DNA of 64,000 bases from assembly GCF_014905175.1 (NCBI RefSeq), contig NC_057789.1, forward strand, positions 24,300,555 through 24,364,554, given 5' to 3'. Below, in pieces: positions 33,101 through 47,492 of the stretch. The translations under genes were made by a program, and so were the position numbers. This DNA comes from Aphidius gifuensis (lineage: Eukaryota; Arthropoda; Insecta; Hymenoptera; Braconidae). A model generated the notes under the pieces. That model searched no databases. It was given only the letters and a program-made list of their open reading frames with translations, and was not told where the DNA came from. How positions within the stretch are numbered: the stretch's first letter is position 1; every line of letters starts with the position of its first letter.

Positions 33101-34938
33101 TACAATCAGAATCAATTTTAGTTTCAACAGTATGAAGTTGCATTGCCAATGAACCAGCAATATTTTCAACTTCATCACCATCAATTTTAACTTGTGCTGC
33201 ACCAAATACTTGATGACGATTATTATTTGTATTATTACCACTTGTTATATTATCACGTGAACCAGCACCAAAATAACGATATGATGGACGTTGACGACTA
33301 ACACTATTACTTTGTGCTAAACATGATTTTTCAATTTTTTGTAAAAATGTATTAATATTACCACCAATATCTGGTAATTTAATAGCAGTTTGTGTTATAT
33401 TTGAACCACTTATATTTGCTATTTCTTGAAGTAAATAATTTTTAACACTATTATGAGATATTTCAAGTACACCATGACACTCTTCAGCAACATGACGTCC
33501 AATAATTTTAGCTTGTATTTTACGTAAACGTCTTAATAAAAATTCACATTTACGTTCATTATTATATTGTTGTTCATCAACTTGTAATTGTTGTATACGT
33601 AAATTTTCATCACTCAATTGTAGCTCTAATTGTAATTGTTGTAATTGTTGTAAATGCAGATGTTGTTGTTGCTGTTGTTGTTGTTCATATTGTTGTTGTT
33701 GTTGTTGTTGATGTTGTTCATGTTCATGTTGTTGTTGTTGATCAATAACATCACCAATATCAATATTATCATCAACATCATTAAATACACGTTCATCAAA
33801 TGATGTAAAACCTTCATTTATTGAAAATATATTTGTTGTATCATTTGTAATATCATTAACATTATTTGTATCAACAATATTATTATCAACATTTTCTTCC
33901 ATTGATTTAAATACTTGTAATATATCATCAACATTACTTGTAATATCACCAACAACATTTGTTGATAAATCATTTGTTAATTCCATTATATTTTTAACAT
34001 CATCAATGAGATTTTTATTATCTGATAAATCATCATTACCAATGATTGGTATCATTGGTATGACATCATCATTTGTTTTTATAAATCCCATCTCGTCGTT
34101 ATTATCACACGCAGATGGTTCGCTCATTATAGCGTCACTCTCATCAATTATATTGCAATCCGTTAAAAATAACGAATGCTTTAAATTATTTATATTATTT
34201 TCTAATTCTTGTTGTTGTTGTTGATTATTTGTACTGTTGTTATTAATATATATTTGATTATTTATAATATTTTCTTTTTCTAATTTAACAATATTATTAT
34301 CTTCTTCTTCTTGTTTATCTAATTGTTGTTGATGTTGTGTTTGTTGTTGTAGTTGTTGTTTAGCGTAATCGTCTTCAATATCACCTGATTCCTCCTCGTC
34401 TTCCAAGTTTCCTGTCTCGACTTCTGTCAATTTACTCGCGATCAAATCACTATCGTTCGCGAGTTTTGACAGACTATCGAGACCATTAACATATTTTGAA
34501 TTGATGACATCACGTATGAGGTCTTTTGATATACCGCGCAGGCAATGTTCATCAATTTTTGTTGGTTGAACGTTTGCTGATACAACAAACTTTGCCAGGA
34601 CCTCACGATTATGGCAGACCTGTTGATTATGAATTATTTGTTTTGTTTTTTTTTTTTTTGTTCAATTTGTTTTTTTTTTATTCTTTTTGTAATTTATATA
34701 ATAGATATTATTTTAATTTTTAATAATAAATATTTACCTGCGCAGCCTGTTCCTTGGTTAAAAAACCACTAGACGGTAATGGTGATAATAAATTATCAGG
34801 CTTTTGAGGACCACTTTCCGTCAGAGCAGGTGCCATCACTGCCACTGACGTAGCTGGTGCCACTGCCTCGACATCCAGAGGCTCCCACCGGCACGTAAAC
34901 CCGCGCCTGTGCTGTTCAGGCGCCGTGCTTACTCCCAT
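30199..34938 (-). CDS. nsl1: KAT8 regulatory NSL complex subunit 1 (NSL1/KANSL1, 1283 aa)
   Basis: Exons 34938-34738, 34619-33025, 32409-30851, 30757-30414 and 30351-30199 join in frame to 1283 residues. The product is the scaffold of the NSL histone acetyltransferase complex and anchors the MOF/KAT8 acetyltransferase in the nucleus. The best evidence is the C-terminal PEHE domain: LTPKWRLCGDMIKQ, then acidic SDSEDVSEETIALRHERSE and RFMNYINRLPQGRLRHPRR. Upstream are a conserved WKYAQDRAGIAARWTWLQ segment, an FVWELYKKRKLIR segment and a CNCDHVLPSCALCTGRIDP motif. Exon 2 encodes long poly-Gln and Asn/Asp stretches (about 33640-33760 and 34200-34370). Exon 3 has Ser/Thr-rich low-complexity. The start is the first ATG of the GC-richer exon 1. 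5' non-coding exons probably lie further right. Confidence 0.9.
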
Positions 34939-37900
34939 TCATCCATCACTGATTTTCAATAACGTATTTTTTTCTCAATTAATTATTAATTTATTTAATT
35001 ATTTCGTATACTTTTTAATTCAATTATTATTCAATTATTCACTAAATTTTTTTTCGATATTATATTCACTTTTTAAGCTTTAATTTTTTTTTTTTTGTTT
35101 CACTTGTTTCACTTATTTAAATTTTCTTTTTTTAAACACACAAATCTTAGCTTAATCTTATCGACTTATCATACTTTAATTATTCATATGATACAGTCGT
35201 CATTTTATTATCATCATTGTTTCAAGTTGTATCAATTGGCTGAATGAGCATTAATAAAACCATTTTAATTATCTTGAATCCTACAAAAAATAATAAATAT
35301 TAATTAAAATTATTCACAACAAATATTATAATTACATTTAATAATAACTTACATAAATATTTTAGTTGTTTTTTTCTCTTTTATCAATATTAAATTCCAA
35401 AATTTTTTAGCCACAATTTCGAATTGATTATTATTTTCGTTTAACTCCAAAAATTCTGTAAATAGAAAATATATTTATTAAATTTTTTTATAATCACTAG
35501 GTATACGTGTATGATAAGATATATAAAAATAAAAAAAATATTAAAAAATAGTATATATCAAAGACACTTGACGATAAAATAGTATCCAAAAAAAAAAAAA
35601 AAATGACGATATGAGTAAAATTATTGAGAAATAAAATTAAATATTTTGAGGGCGTCACCGGTTAATAACAATAATTAAAAATTACAAAATTATTATAGAA
35701 AAATACACGTGATTAATAAAAATAATTTAAATTAAAAAAATTCAATTTATCACCACGTGATCTCTCTACATTACTGATAAATTAAACCAAGAAAAAAAAA
35801 AAAAAAAAAAGAAAAAAATCTCGCATGCAAACAAAGACTCACAGACACACATAAATTTAAATGAAAAAAAAAAAATTTATTATTATTTTTAAACACTGTT
35901 TAATAATTACTCAAAAAAAAAATATATATATTTACAATTAAATTATTAATAACAATTTTTAAATACACGAGGACATTGCACCGTTGCATAATAACGCGTG
36001 AGAAAATAACGTTATTATTATTATTATTATTTTACAATATTATTATTATTATAAAATTTTGTTTTTAAATTATATTTATTTGTGTCTTTTCCTTTTTCCC
36101 AACACAGTTAATCATTTATTGATAATGATTAATAGCTAAAAATAAACCGACAACAAATGAAAAAAAAAAAAATGGTTGTTTAAACAAAAAGTAACTTCCA
36201 CGTGTCCAACTAAAAATTTTTAAGACGAAATAAAAGCTACTACATGCCGACGATGTTAGCCGAGATGGCGACAGACAATTTTCACATACAATTACAATGC
36301 CAAATACACACAAAAATAATTAATATACACACACGTATTAAAATTATTATCAGACACAAACAAAGCTATGAAAAACAGTGCTTATTGACCACTATTAAAA
36401 TTCACAATGTACTGGAAAATTTATTTAATATATATATATTCTATTTTTAATATGTATAAACACACACAAATACACTATTTAATTTTTTTTTTTTTTTTTT
36501 TTGTTAAAACCCCTCAAGGCGCTGTTGCTGTGTGACTCGTAGAAATGGCGGCGAAAAAAGAAGAAAAAAAAAAAAGATGTAAAATATTATTTTTCGTAAA
36601 CAAATTGCAATGTTAAATATCCTTATTTGGTTAACTTAAATAATTGATTATTATTATTTATTAATTTATGATTATTTTTTGAATTTTATATTTATTTTTT
36701 TTATTATTGTTTCTATTTTACGGCGAAATTTCGATTCGCGTCACTCCCACCCGTATAAAACTGTCTTTGTCGTTAAATCCCACTGCTTTTATAACACACA
36801 CATATACACAAAGAGATACGAAAAAAAAATTATATATAGGATATAATAATGCTTTAAAAAAATGTATAAAAAAAAATTAAAAAAAAGACACTGTACATTG
36901 GATTACATTGCTCCGTCTTGCAGCATCGTATCAACTTAAATTCATCGTCACCGTCACACATGAGGTAATTTTAAAAGAAACAACAGGATTATTATCAATC
37001 CCATCATCATAATGTGAATTCATTTTTTTAAAAAAAAAAAAACAATAATTATTATTATAAATTAAACAGGAGAACGGTACACCAAAGATGGAAAATCGAA
37101 ATTAACATGAAAACATTTTTCTATAGAAATAAATAAATATTTAATAATCATTGTTATGTACACACTGATAAATCATTAATTTATACACTGATTAAATCAC
37201 AACTCTATTATGAATTAATATTGTAAAATAACAATAACAATATTTAAAAAAAAAAACAAACAATGATAAAGAGAAAAAAAGCAGAAAGAGACAGAAGGAA
37301 AAAAAAAAAAAAATGAGTAAGACAGAGATAAAAAAAAAAAAAACACAAGCACCAGAAGGGAAGGAGAAGAGATGGTCGATGGAAAAAATAGTAGTTGAAA
37401 TAAAAAGAGAAAAAAAAAAAAAAAAAAAACGCGGGATTACACACTGTATATTTCACCGTCACACCCAACGCGAACTTTGATGATAAAAAAAATAAAAAAT
37501 TAAATGTAATCTTTGGATTATAATAATAATAATACACTTAAATTAAAAATAAATATATTATTAATGGTAATTATAATTTAATATTAATTAAAAAATAAAT
37601 AAATAATAGTACATTTTAATTCGTACTTTACAGCCTTTTTGGATATCCGTACGACGCGCAACTGCCTGTTCCTCTTCGTGCTCTCTTCCTGACGCGGTAT
37701 CGTCGCCGCGGCGCTGCAAATATCCCCCCCCACTTTTATTTTTTTTTTCTTTTCTTCTTGTGTTGTATATAGATTGTTGATGCTTGTCGGGTATTTCCCC
37801 TCTTACCCTTGGGTTTTTTTTTTTTGTATGATTGTATATTGACCCCTTACCCGCGCAAAACTCAAGCTTAGAAAGAGTAAGGCTCTTTAGATGGTTACTC

Positions 37901-38917
37901 TGTCTTTCTCATGCCGCTTATCCATGTTTTTTTTTTTTTTTTATATTCAGTATCCTCTTTCCCACTACTGCTTTATCATAATCCGCAACGCCTAGTCGCC
38001 GCTGAATGATCAGAGAGTCTGGTAGAGTCGCCACCAACCAGACAACTTTACCAGTCACGATTTTAACAGTACCAGAAATTTAAAAAAAAAAAAAAAACAA
38101 ATTGCAATTTTTTTTTTTTTTTAAATTTATAAGTAAACTTCAAATTTAACAGAAAATTTACAATTTTTATTTGTATTTTTTTGAAATACTTATTGATTTT
38201 TAATTAATTTTTTTTTTTTTGATGATGCAATACGCTAATAACTTGAATAATAATTAATTTTAATTTTAGATATATATATTTTTAAATCAAGATTTTTTAT
38301 ACTTAAAAAAAAAATGAATTTGTGGCTGGAGAAAAACTCGGACGTTGACGATTAATTTAATCAGCCAATAATGATGTAAAACGACCGGATGTTTCTTTCA
38401 ATAGCCAATCATTGTTGAATGTCCATTTTAATATGCTTAAGCCCAATTTACAAGTGCATTATATTTGTAAATTTTTTTGAAATAAATCAACTTGATTGGT
38501 TCTTTTTCAAGCTAATGGGAGAAGAATTTTACTTGTCATCGCGCAGTGTCATGCGCAAAAAGCAATTACGTGTTTATTTTTTTTACTTTACACTGCTTTA
38601 CACTGAGCAATATTATCATAGCAATGGTGTCATAGATTTGTTGATGTTTGTGTTGGTGTTTACTGTCGATTGTCGAAAAGAGAAAACGTCAGTGTGATGA
38701 CATAAATAACATAGAGAAAGTAAAAGAGAAAAAAATAAAAAACAAAATTACTCCAATATCTTTTTCATCATTAAATTAAATAATTAATTAAAAATAATTA
38801 ACGTAAATATTATTAATCTAATTTGTTAATTATCCTAAAAGTGTTGTATTAAATTATTTATAAAAAAAAAAAAAAATAGATAGAAACAAAAAAGCATCAA
38901 CAACTTTGATAAAAAAA
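34939..38917. promoter_or_regulatory. divergent 5' region NSL1 / Exo70
   Basis: A 4-kb spacer between two outward-facing genes with no supported coding region. Most of it is AT-rich with homopolymers and simple repeats. Locally GC- and CpG-richer islands at about 36510-36560, 37625-37735 and 37975-38045 stand out against the background and are the likeliest promoters or 5' non-coding exons. Which island serves which gene cannot be told from sequence. Short open frames here are not supported. Confidence 0.45.
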
Positions 38918-41364
38918 ATGCAAGCTGGTAGAAATGATACATCTGAAAGAAGATTTGAAATTGAATGTAAATTAGAAAGTGAAATAGCAGCACTTGAAGC
39001 ACTACGTGATGCTGAAGAAAAAAGTAGAAAATTAACAAATGGTGTTGTTGCAATATTAACATCACTTGAACAAAGATTAGCAACATTACGTCGTACAATA
39101 TTACCAGTATACAATGAAACAGGTAATTTACAAACTCAACAACATAATATTGAACGTACATTAACAGCATTAGATAATGCAATTGGTTATTATGGTGTAT
39201 GTGAAGAAGTTGAAACATCAGTTAAAAATGGACCAAATGGTGCTGGTGGTATTGATGGTTTTCTTGATTCAATGAATAGACTATACAATGCTGAACGTTA
39301 TTTTCAAAAAAATAATCCAACATCTGTTGAATTAGTTAATATATCAACATTATTTTCAATTGGTTTAGATTTATTATGTACTGAATTTAATGATATTATA
39401 ACACGTCAAAGTAAACCAATATTACCAATAGTATTATTGGATTTAATTGGTACTGATGATGATACAACAAGTAATAATGAAGATGGATCATTATCATTAA
39501 ATCAATTATCAGATAGTGTTATTAATGATCTTATTAAAATAGCTGTATGGTTAGATGAACGTGGTCATCGTCGTCATGCTGATATATATTCATCAGCAAG
39601 ATCATCAATTGTATTACGTTCATTACAATTATTAAAAGAACATCAACGTAGTTCAAGTGGTGGTAGTACACATGCTAGTAGTCCAATGCCAAGATCAAAA
39701 TTTTCACATCGTTATTCACTTGGTGGTGGTAGTGGTGGAGGTGGTGCAGGTGGTGGAGGTAGTATTGGTAGTATTGGTACAACTGGTATTGGCAGTGGAA
39801 ATGGTAATAGTGGAAATAGTGGAAATGGTATTGGTGATATAACTGGAAGACGTACACCAAGACGTTTACAGCATGCTATTGAAAAAAAAGCAAGTAAAAT
39901 GTTAATGCGTGCATCACAAACAACTGGTTTATCATTTCCAACTTCACGTAAACCATCATTAAATCAACCATCAAGTTATTATTTATCAGATGATGCTGCA
40001 CCAGATGAACAAGAAATGGATAATTATTTATTATTAACAGCTGGTTTACATAAATTAATGCAAGCTGAAAGATGTATGATATCAAAAATAATACCATTAT
40101 TATTACAACCACAAGTACTTGAAGCAACAGTACGTGATGCTATGGATCTTGTTGCTCATGATGGTGAAAGTATTGCAACACGTGCTAAAAGATGTATTGC
40201 TAGACGTGATTATTCATCTGTACTTGTTGTATTTCCAATTTTAAAACATCTTGGTGAATTAAAACCTGATCTTGAAAGAACTGTTGAGGGTTGTGATTAT
40301 GCATTAAGATCAAAATTTGCATCAGTATTAAATACACTTAATTCAACTGTAAGTTAATACATAAATTATTAAATTTTTTTATTATTTAATTTAATATATA
40401 TAATATTTTATTTAGGCAGCAAAAGCATTAGAAGATTTTGCTGAAAGTGTTAGAAATGAATCTGGTCCAGCTCTACCAAAAGATGGTACAGTTGCTGAAT
40501 CAACAAGTAATGTACTTGTATTTCTTGAACAACTATCTGATAATGCTGAAACAGCTGGTATTGTACTTGGTAAAAATAATGAAGTTGAATCAATTCCAAC
40601 ATCAAGTGCTAAACAAATTGATAATTATCGTATTCTTCTTGGTGTATACATAAGTATAATACAGTTTTTTCTTATCTTTATTAAACAATTAAACATTATT
40701 CTTTTAATAATATGTGTTATTTAATTTTTAGAAAAAGTATTGGCACAATTAAATCTTGCTCTTGTTAGTAAAAGTGATGCATCATATTCAGATCTAGCAT
40801 TACGTGCATTATTTCGTTTAAATAATCATAATTATGTTATTGATAAATTACGAAATAGTTTATTAATGGAACTATTACTATTAGCTGAACCAACTGCTGA
40901 TCAAACATATCAAGATTTTTTATTAAAAGATAAAACAAATTATGTTTCTACAACATTTTTAAAAGCTCGTTCATATCTTGAACATTCACTTGATGAAACT
41001 GGTATGATTTTTATTACAATAATAAAATAAACTTGTTTTTTTTGTCATTTAATTTTATTTTTAATACAAAAAAATAATAATTATATTTTTAGAAATAACT
41101 GCAAAATCATTGAAAGAACGTTTTTCTGGTTTTTCACGTGAACTTGAAGATACAGCTAAAAATCAACGTTCATATTCAGTGCCTGATGGACGTTTACGTG
41201 AATTATTACGACGTGAATTACAACAGGCAATTGTGCCATATTATACAATATTTTACAACAAATATCGTAGTGCACCATTTTCTAAAAATCCAGGAAAATA
41301 TATAAAATATACACCAGAACAAGTCATCAGTCTGATTAAAATGTTTTTTGATACATCAGCATAA
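38918..41364 (+). CDS. Exo70: exocyst complex component 7 (Exo70, 736 aa)
   Basis: Exons 38918-40348, 40416-40653, 40732-41001 and 41093-41364 join in frame to 736 residues, matching the usual ~735. Exo70 binds phosphoinositides and Rho GTPases and tethers secretory vesicles to the plasma membrane. Evidence: an N-terminal coiled segment (EIAALEALRDAEEKSRKLT), the PVLLDLI-like IVLLDLIG stretch, and a C-terminal domain with KERFSGFSRELED and the ending FSKNPGKYIKYTPEQVISL near FFDTSA. A Gly/Ser/Asn-rich linker (39650-39850) is low-complexity. The second donor is ambiguous. TAA|GTATAA is preferred over TTG|GTGTAT because it keeps family length. AATAAA is at 41472-41477. Confidence 0.92.
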
Positions 41365-43173
41365 AAAATCACAATTGTGCAATGATATAATATATTTTTT
41401 TGTTAATTAAAAAAAATAATATATAATATATAATATATTTAACGCTATTAATATTTAGTAAACACCCATTTAATAAAGAAAAATTTTATTACAATATTTA
41501 ATGATTTATTCATTTTGTTTTTTAAAAAAAGCTGTGAGCTTTTTATCTTGCTTTAATCTTAATGTAGACATTATTATATTGAGAGAAATTAATTTTATCT
41601 AAATTCATTTTTTTTTTAAAATCAATGTTACCAAATTTATTATTAAATATTTATTCGAGACACATTTCTTTACAAGACAATTGGATTATTTTTAAATAAA
41701 TTTTATTAATAATTGTTTGTTTTTTTTTTTGTATATTTATTTTTATTTTTTTTCTATGTAAATAAAATTGAATCTAACGTGATAACCATAATAATTGTTA
41801 AAAAATAACAGCCCGGCCCCAGTGTGTTTTTTTTTTTTCATTTATTTTTTGCTGTTTTGTTGATTTATCAAAACACACTCATGCAATTTTTTTTTTTTTT
41901 TTTGTATATACTCGAATATATATGTAAAAAACAATTAACGCTTTTTTTTTTTTTGTCATAAGTTGATATTTTTTTAAAGTCGATTAGGAGCTGACACATA
42001 ACGACACGATGATGACATACAAATAAGTTTGAACTCTAGCAATTATTTACAAATTATTTGCCATTTCATCACTCGTTCAACACCTTTTTTTTTTTTTAGC
42101 ATATATATAATTTTATAATTATTATTCAACCATACACTTATTCGTTCATACAATTTTTCAATCACATCTAGAACAAATTGAACAAAAAAAAATCATTATA
42201 ATCATTTATTTTATTTATTTAACTTTTTTTTTTTTTTCTTTTCTCTTTTACTTTTTATTAATTAATATTCTTTTTTCTTTTTTTTTTTGCTTTTTTCTAC
42301 CCTTTTTTATTCTCCTGCTTCGTGTAGCACGACGAGTCCAACAGTTGTGATTTTTTTTTTTAAATTTATTTTTAATTGTTAGCTATTATTTTTCAACTTG
42401 ACATTATTAAAATGTTTTTTTTCTTTTTTGTCTTTTTAAATACAATTAATAATAATGAATATTTGAAAAATTATTGTGCGTGATAATTGTTGTTTTATTT
42501 GAGAAAAAAATTTATTGAAAAATTGTTTAACAGGTCGAGGTTGCACCAAGAACAAAATATTGTTCTTTAAATTTGATTATTTCATGTTTGAAATTTGAGA
42601 TTAACATGATTTTATTTATTTTTTTTTTTTGAAATAAATATAATAATTGTGTCATTTGTTAAATCACTCGACAAGTTAACAATAATTATTATTAAACTAT
42701 CTAAATCGTCAGTTTATTCTATTGTTTTTATTAATTTTCTTTATGTTGTTGTCATCAACGACTCAATCACCAAATTTTTATTTCTATTCTTCTTTTCGAA
42801 ACAGTGAAAAAAGAAAAAAATAATAGCAATAATTACATGAATACACATTCGTTCATATATTTTTTTTTCTTTTTTCTTTTTCCTGTCATTGGCTACACTC
42901 GACAACGCGTTTATTAGATATCATTTTGATAAACAAAAGTTTAAATAATAACCAAAAAGACATTGACAAACACTTGTACACAAAAGTATACATAATAATT
43001 AATAAACAATGTACACTTTTAATTATTAAATTGTCATATTAATGAGTTTTTAGTAGTGTTTAAAATAGTACAGAAAAAAAAATAGAAAAAAAAATAGAAT
43101 ATACAATAATTTGCAGGAGTTTGCATCAGGCATTAATTTTTGAAGAAAAAAAAAAGTAAAAAAAAAATTAATA
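41365..43173. other. intergenic, Exo70 and Rac1 tail to tail
   Basis: Holds the Exo70 3' UTR (AATAAA at 41472) and probably a long Rac1 3' UTR on the minus strand. T-rich tracts are abundant. No coding region is supported. Confidence 0.6.
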
Positions 43174-44464
43174 TTATAGAAGACAACATCTGCGTTTCTT
43201 TTGTACTTGTAGTACGGGACAAAGTACAGCACGTATCGCTTCATCGAAAACAGTTTTCAGGCCTTTTTGTGTTAATGCTGAACACTCCAGATATTTGACT
43301 GCTCCGATTTCTTTGGCCATTGCAAGACCCTATTTAAAAAAACAATTTTAAACATAAAATATTATAATGAACATGACATTGTTACATGTAAATAATATTA
43401 ATTAAAAAATAATATTAAATAGAAATAAAATTATTAAATAATTTACCTGTGGATAAGTTATTGGTGCAAGTTTTTTATCTTTTAATTTTTCAATAGTTTC
43501 TTTATCTTCACGTAAATCGAGTTTTGTACCAACAAGTATTATTGGTGTTGCTGGACAATGATGACGTACTTCTGGATACCATTTAGCTCTAACATTTTCA
43601 AAACTTGCTGGATTAACAAGTGAAAAACAAATAAGAAATACATCAGTTTGTGGATATGACAATGGTCTAAGTCTATCGTAATCTTCTTGTCCAGCTGTAT
43701 CCCATAAACCAAGATTTATTGGTTTTCCATCAACCATAACATTTGCTGAATAATTATCAAATACAGTGGGAATATATTCACCAGGAAATGCATTTGTCGT
43801 ATAACTTATAAGCAAACACGTTTTACCAACAGCACTGTAATAAACAAAAATTTTTATTTATCAAAATTAAATAAAATACTACAGAAATACACATAATATG
43901 CAGTAATCATCTTTACACAAGTACATACACACACATTTAAAATAAATCCAAAATTTAATCAATGTATTGATAATTAATATTTTAATACTTGAAAAAATTT
44001 TCTCTTTTTTTTTTCCCAACTCACAAATAAAAATAAATATCAATGTTAATAATATTAAATAAATAAATTCAACAAAATAAACAAATAAATTAACCGCGAA
44101 AAAATTTAATAAATACCACGCCCGAGTAGACAAAAATAAAAAAAATAAAAAAAAAAAAACAGCTTGGTCTCTGTTAACTGATGAACACTCGTGTTCACAT
44201 TTTTTTTCCTTTTTTTTTTTTCAATTAAATACACAATATCATCATCAAAAGAGTCCAATAAATAAAATTAAAAAAAATATTTTCCATACTGTTTTTATTT
44301 TTCAACAATCAATCATAAAATAACAACAGCATTAAACAAAATATAAAAAATATTAAACAAATACCACACATGTAGATAATATACTCCATTAAATTTTTAT
44401 AAAATAATTAAAATAATTATATTACTCACCCATCACCAACAACGACGCACTTAATCGCCTGCAT
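43174..44464 (-). CDS. Rac1: Rac1 small GTPase (192 aa)
   Basis: Exons 44464-44430, 43834-43447 and 43329-43174 join in frame to 192 residues, the family length. Rac1 is a Rho-family switch controlling actin, adhesion and phagocytosis, and Rho GTPases also act on the exocyst. All motifs are intact: P-loop GDGAVGKT (10-17, split by intron 1), switch I IPTVFDNY with Thr35, DTAGQEDYDRLRPLSYPQTD (57 on), TKLDLREDKETIE, ECSAL, a basic tail KKRR and a CAAX-type end CCLL for prenylation. It is divergent from WDR13. This is the parent of the three Rac-derived loci at 48.6-61.6 kb. Its intron 1 (43835-44429) is almost copied in two of them. Confidence 0.95.
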
Positions 44465-46057
44465 CGTATCACCAATAAATGTCAAAATAATCAACAATTG
44501 ATTTTTAATATCAATAAACAATTAAATTCAACAATAATTATAACAATAAATTAAAAAAAAAAAAAAAAATTGAAAAAAAAAAATGAAGTTTTAGAAGACT
44601 GATTCACTGTCACTGATTTTTCAATGTCCATCCAGCAATAGTTTACACCATATATATCTGTGTGTGTATGTGTGTACTACTAACTATGCATATGTATATG
44701 TAGGTATTTTTTTTTTTTTTTTTTTTACTCCGTTTTATCTATAACTTTTTGTTGTTTTTCTGATTTGAGCATTGAATATATCTCAAGTTTGATAACAATA
44801 TAATATTCCACGTAACTTTATGATGTGTATATAAAAAAATGTATGTTCTAATATTATTGTTTTTAAATATTATAAATAAATGAGTAAAAATATTTGGGAT
44901 ACGAGGAGCGGCCGAGTGATGATACACCGACGACGGGAGTACTCTGGCTGATGCTGGAGCCCCGGGAGAGGGAACTAAAAAAAAAAAAAAAAAATATATA
45001 AATATGACCAACAAAAGCGACAAGTTGGAGATGACCGTAATTATGATGATATAAACTTCAAGTACTTTGTTCTTTTTTTTTTCTTTATTGTTGAATGAGT
45101 TGGACAAATAAAAAAGACAAGATAAAAATTTATAGGTTAGGTTTATATTATTATTTTTATTTGCAAGTTGGCGTCGTCACTCTCAGGGAGGTCGTTAGAA
45201 ATTTTTTTTTTTTTTCGATAATTTTTATTGTTGAATATATTTTAGTGTAGAATTTACACACACATGCAGACTAATATTTATTTGTGTATGTTAAAAAAGA
45301 TAAACAGAAAAAAAAAATAAATATTTTACATAAAAGTTTTTACTCCAAAACAACGTGGGAGATTTTTCTTAGAAAAAAACTTTTATCATTAATATTTTGT
45401 TGATATAATAATTTTATTTAAAAGTTTATTTATTATATTTTTTTTGAATTTTATTATATTGTTTATACATGTATTTTATTAGTAAACAACAAAAAAATAA
45501 TAAATAGAAAATTAAAAATATTTTATTACTCCAAAATGTTTTCTTTTTTGTTTATTATTTCATAACAATGTTGGGTGTATATATATATTTAAAACGGATA
45601 ATTAAATTTCTACTGAATCATCATGATGACAATGATAAATAATAATAATATATTATTATTTATTATAATGACATTTCAAACGTCATTCTAACCTAGAATT
45701 AATCACTATTATTTTATCGATTGAGTAAGGTCAAAAGAAAAAATCGAAAACAATCATATTGCTCCAAAATAAATAAACAATAATAATAAACAACTATTTA
45801 TTAAATTTATAAATAAATTATATAACTATTAAACAATAATTAAAAAAGTTATTAAAAAAATAGTAAAACAAATAGTAAAAAATTTCTGTAAGTAAAAATA
45901 AATTTTTAAAAACAATAACAACTAAAACAGCTGTCAAATTTATTATATTTCAGAAAGCTTGATTATTTATTTAAAAAAAATAAATACAAATATTACATAA
46001 TGCCAAATAATTATACAAAAATTATCAACTAATGAAATATAATTTTAAAAATTAATA
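44465..46057. promoter_or_regulatory. divergent 5' region Rac1 / WDR13
   Basis: Non-coding. A GC-richer patch at about 44905-44970 and another at 45170-45195 stand out and are probable promoter or 5' exon sequence of Rac1. The part from 44465 to about 44930 recurs, diverged, upstream of the Rac-like gene (50118-50545) and of the Rac fragment (59936-60190). No additional gene is seen. Confidence 0.5.
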
Positions 46058-47492
46058 ATGAATACTTTTCAAGAAGAAGAAAAAATTATGTGGCATCAAC
46101 AAGTGTTGACACTTGATGTAAAATATAATTCTCATCGTTTTAAAAATAATCAAAGTATTGGTATGCTTTACATACGTCGTAGAAATAAAATATTACATGA
46201 TTATGAAAAGTTAAATAATTATAATATACGTTTATTGTATGTTAAAATTCGTACAGAATTATTACGTAAACGTTATGGATGTATAAACAGTGATAGCACC
46301 ACAACAATTGATCCAACAACAACAACAATAAACAATATTAATGCTAAACCAAAAATAAATAAAAAAACAACAGCTGAATGTTTTGCATTTGCTGGTGTTC
46401 ATCATGTATTTGATCAGCATAAATCATCAATAACATGTTTAAAATTTGCAAATAATGATAAATCGAAATTATGTTGTTCATCATTTGATGGTACAATAAC
46501 AATATGTGATGTTAAAAATAAACCACCAATTATAATTGCAAATTTGAGTGGTCATAAAAAAGGTGTAACGTCAATTGATTGGAGTATAAGTAATGATTTA
46601 ATTGTATCATCATCATTAGACACAACAATACGTTTATGGAGTATAAATAATTACAATAAACCAATATGTTTACGTGTTGTTACTGATAAATTTCGTTGTG
46701 AAATATTATGTTGTGCATTTGTACCGACAAATAATAATTTTGTTATAACTGGTAATTCACATGGTCTGTTAGAAATATTAAATATATCAACTGGTATTTA
46801 TCCACGTGGTGGTACTGTTAAAATTGGTGGTAAAATACTTGCGCTAGCATGTGAAGAAAGTGGTGGTAATCTTGTTTGGGCTGGTAATGATCGTGGTATA
46901 ATAACATCATTAAAATTAGATGTTGGATCTGGTGGTTTATCAAAATTACGAAGAATTGATGGTATTGGTGGTACAGCTGCTATAACAAGGTAAGAGACAG
47001 CAACACCAAAATATTTATCAGCTATTTAATTTACATTTTTTGCATTGCTAGTTTGACATGGAGAGCCTGGTTATCACGACAATCACCATCACCAACACTT
47101 CTTGTTAGTAGTGCCTGTAATACAGTATCACTTTATCGTGTTATTGATAGCCAAGGATCACTTGGTATTTGTAGAAAATATCCAATTAAACACAGGTAAA
47201 TATTATTTGCTTTTTTCGTTTGTTGATGATGTTGTTTTAATTTGATTATTAATTGTCTAGACAATACCTCATACGGTCAACATTTTGTCCACAAATGTCG
47301 GCGTGTTTAATTGCAAGTGGATCAGAAGATGGATCAATTCATCTTTTAGACACTTCAAGAGAAGGACAAGCTGCACAAGTTAATAGACTACAAGGACATT
47401 CAGCTCCAATTCTTGCACTTGCTTTCAATTATGATGAATCACATTTGGCAACTGGTGATCATGATGGTCTTGTTATTATATGGCGAAATTAA
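46058..47492 (+). CDS. WDR13: WD repeat-containing protein 13 (WDR13, 435 aa)
   Basis: Exons 46058-46989, 47052-47195 and 47261-47492 join in frame (phase 2 at both introns). The product is a WD40 beta-propeller protein, reported as nuclear in vertebrates with an unclear molecular role. Evidence: the N-terminal IGMLYIRRRNKIL segment and KIRTELLRKRYG, the conserved FAFAGVHHVFDQH before the propeller, and WD units such as LSGHKKGVTSIDWSISNDLI, SSLDTTIRLWS and the last HSAPILALAFNYDESHLAT ending VIIWRN. The spacer between residues 85 and 110 is Thr/Asn-rich and shorter than in vertebrates. AATAAA is at 47651-47656. Confidence 0.88.

Noticed and set aside
33626..33817. Asn/Met-rich frames over NSL1 exon 2
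   Set aside because: Alternative frames of the poly-Gln codon repeat in NSL1.
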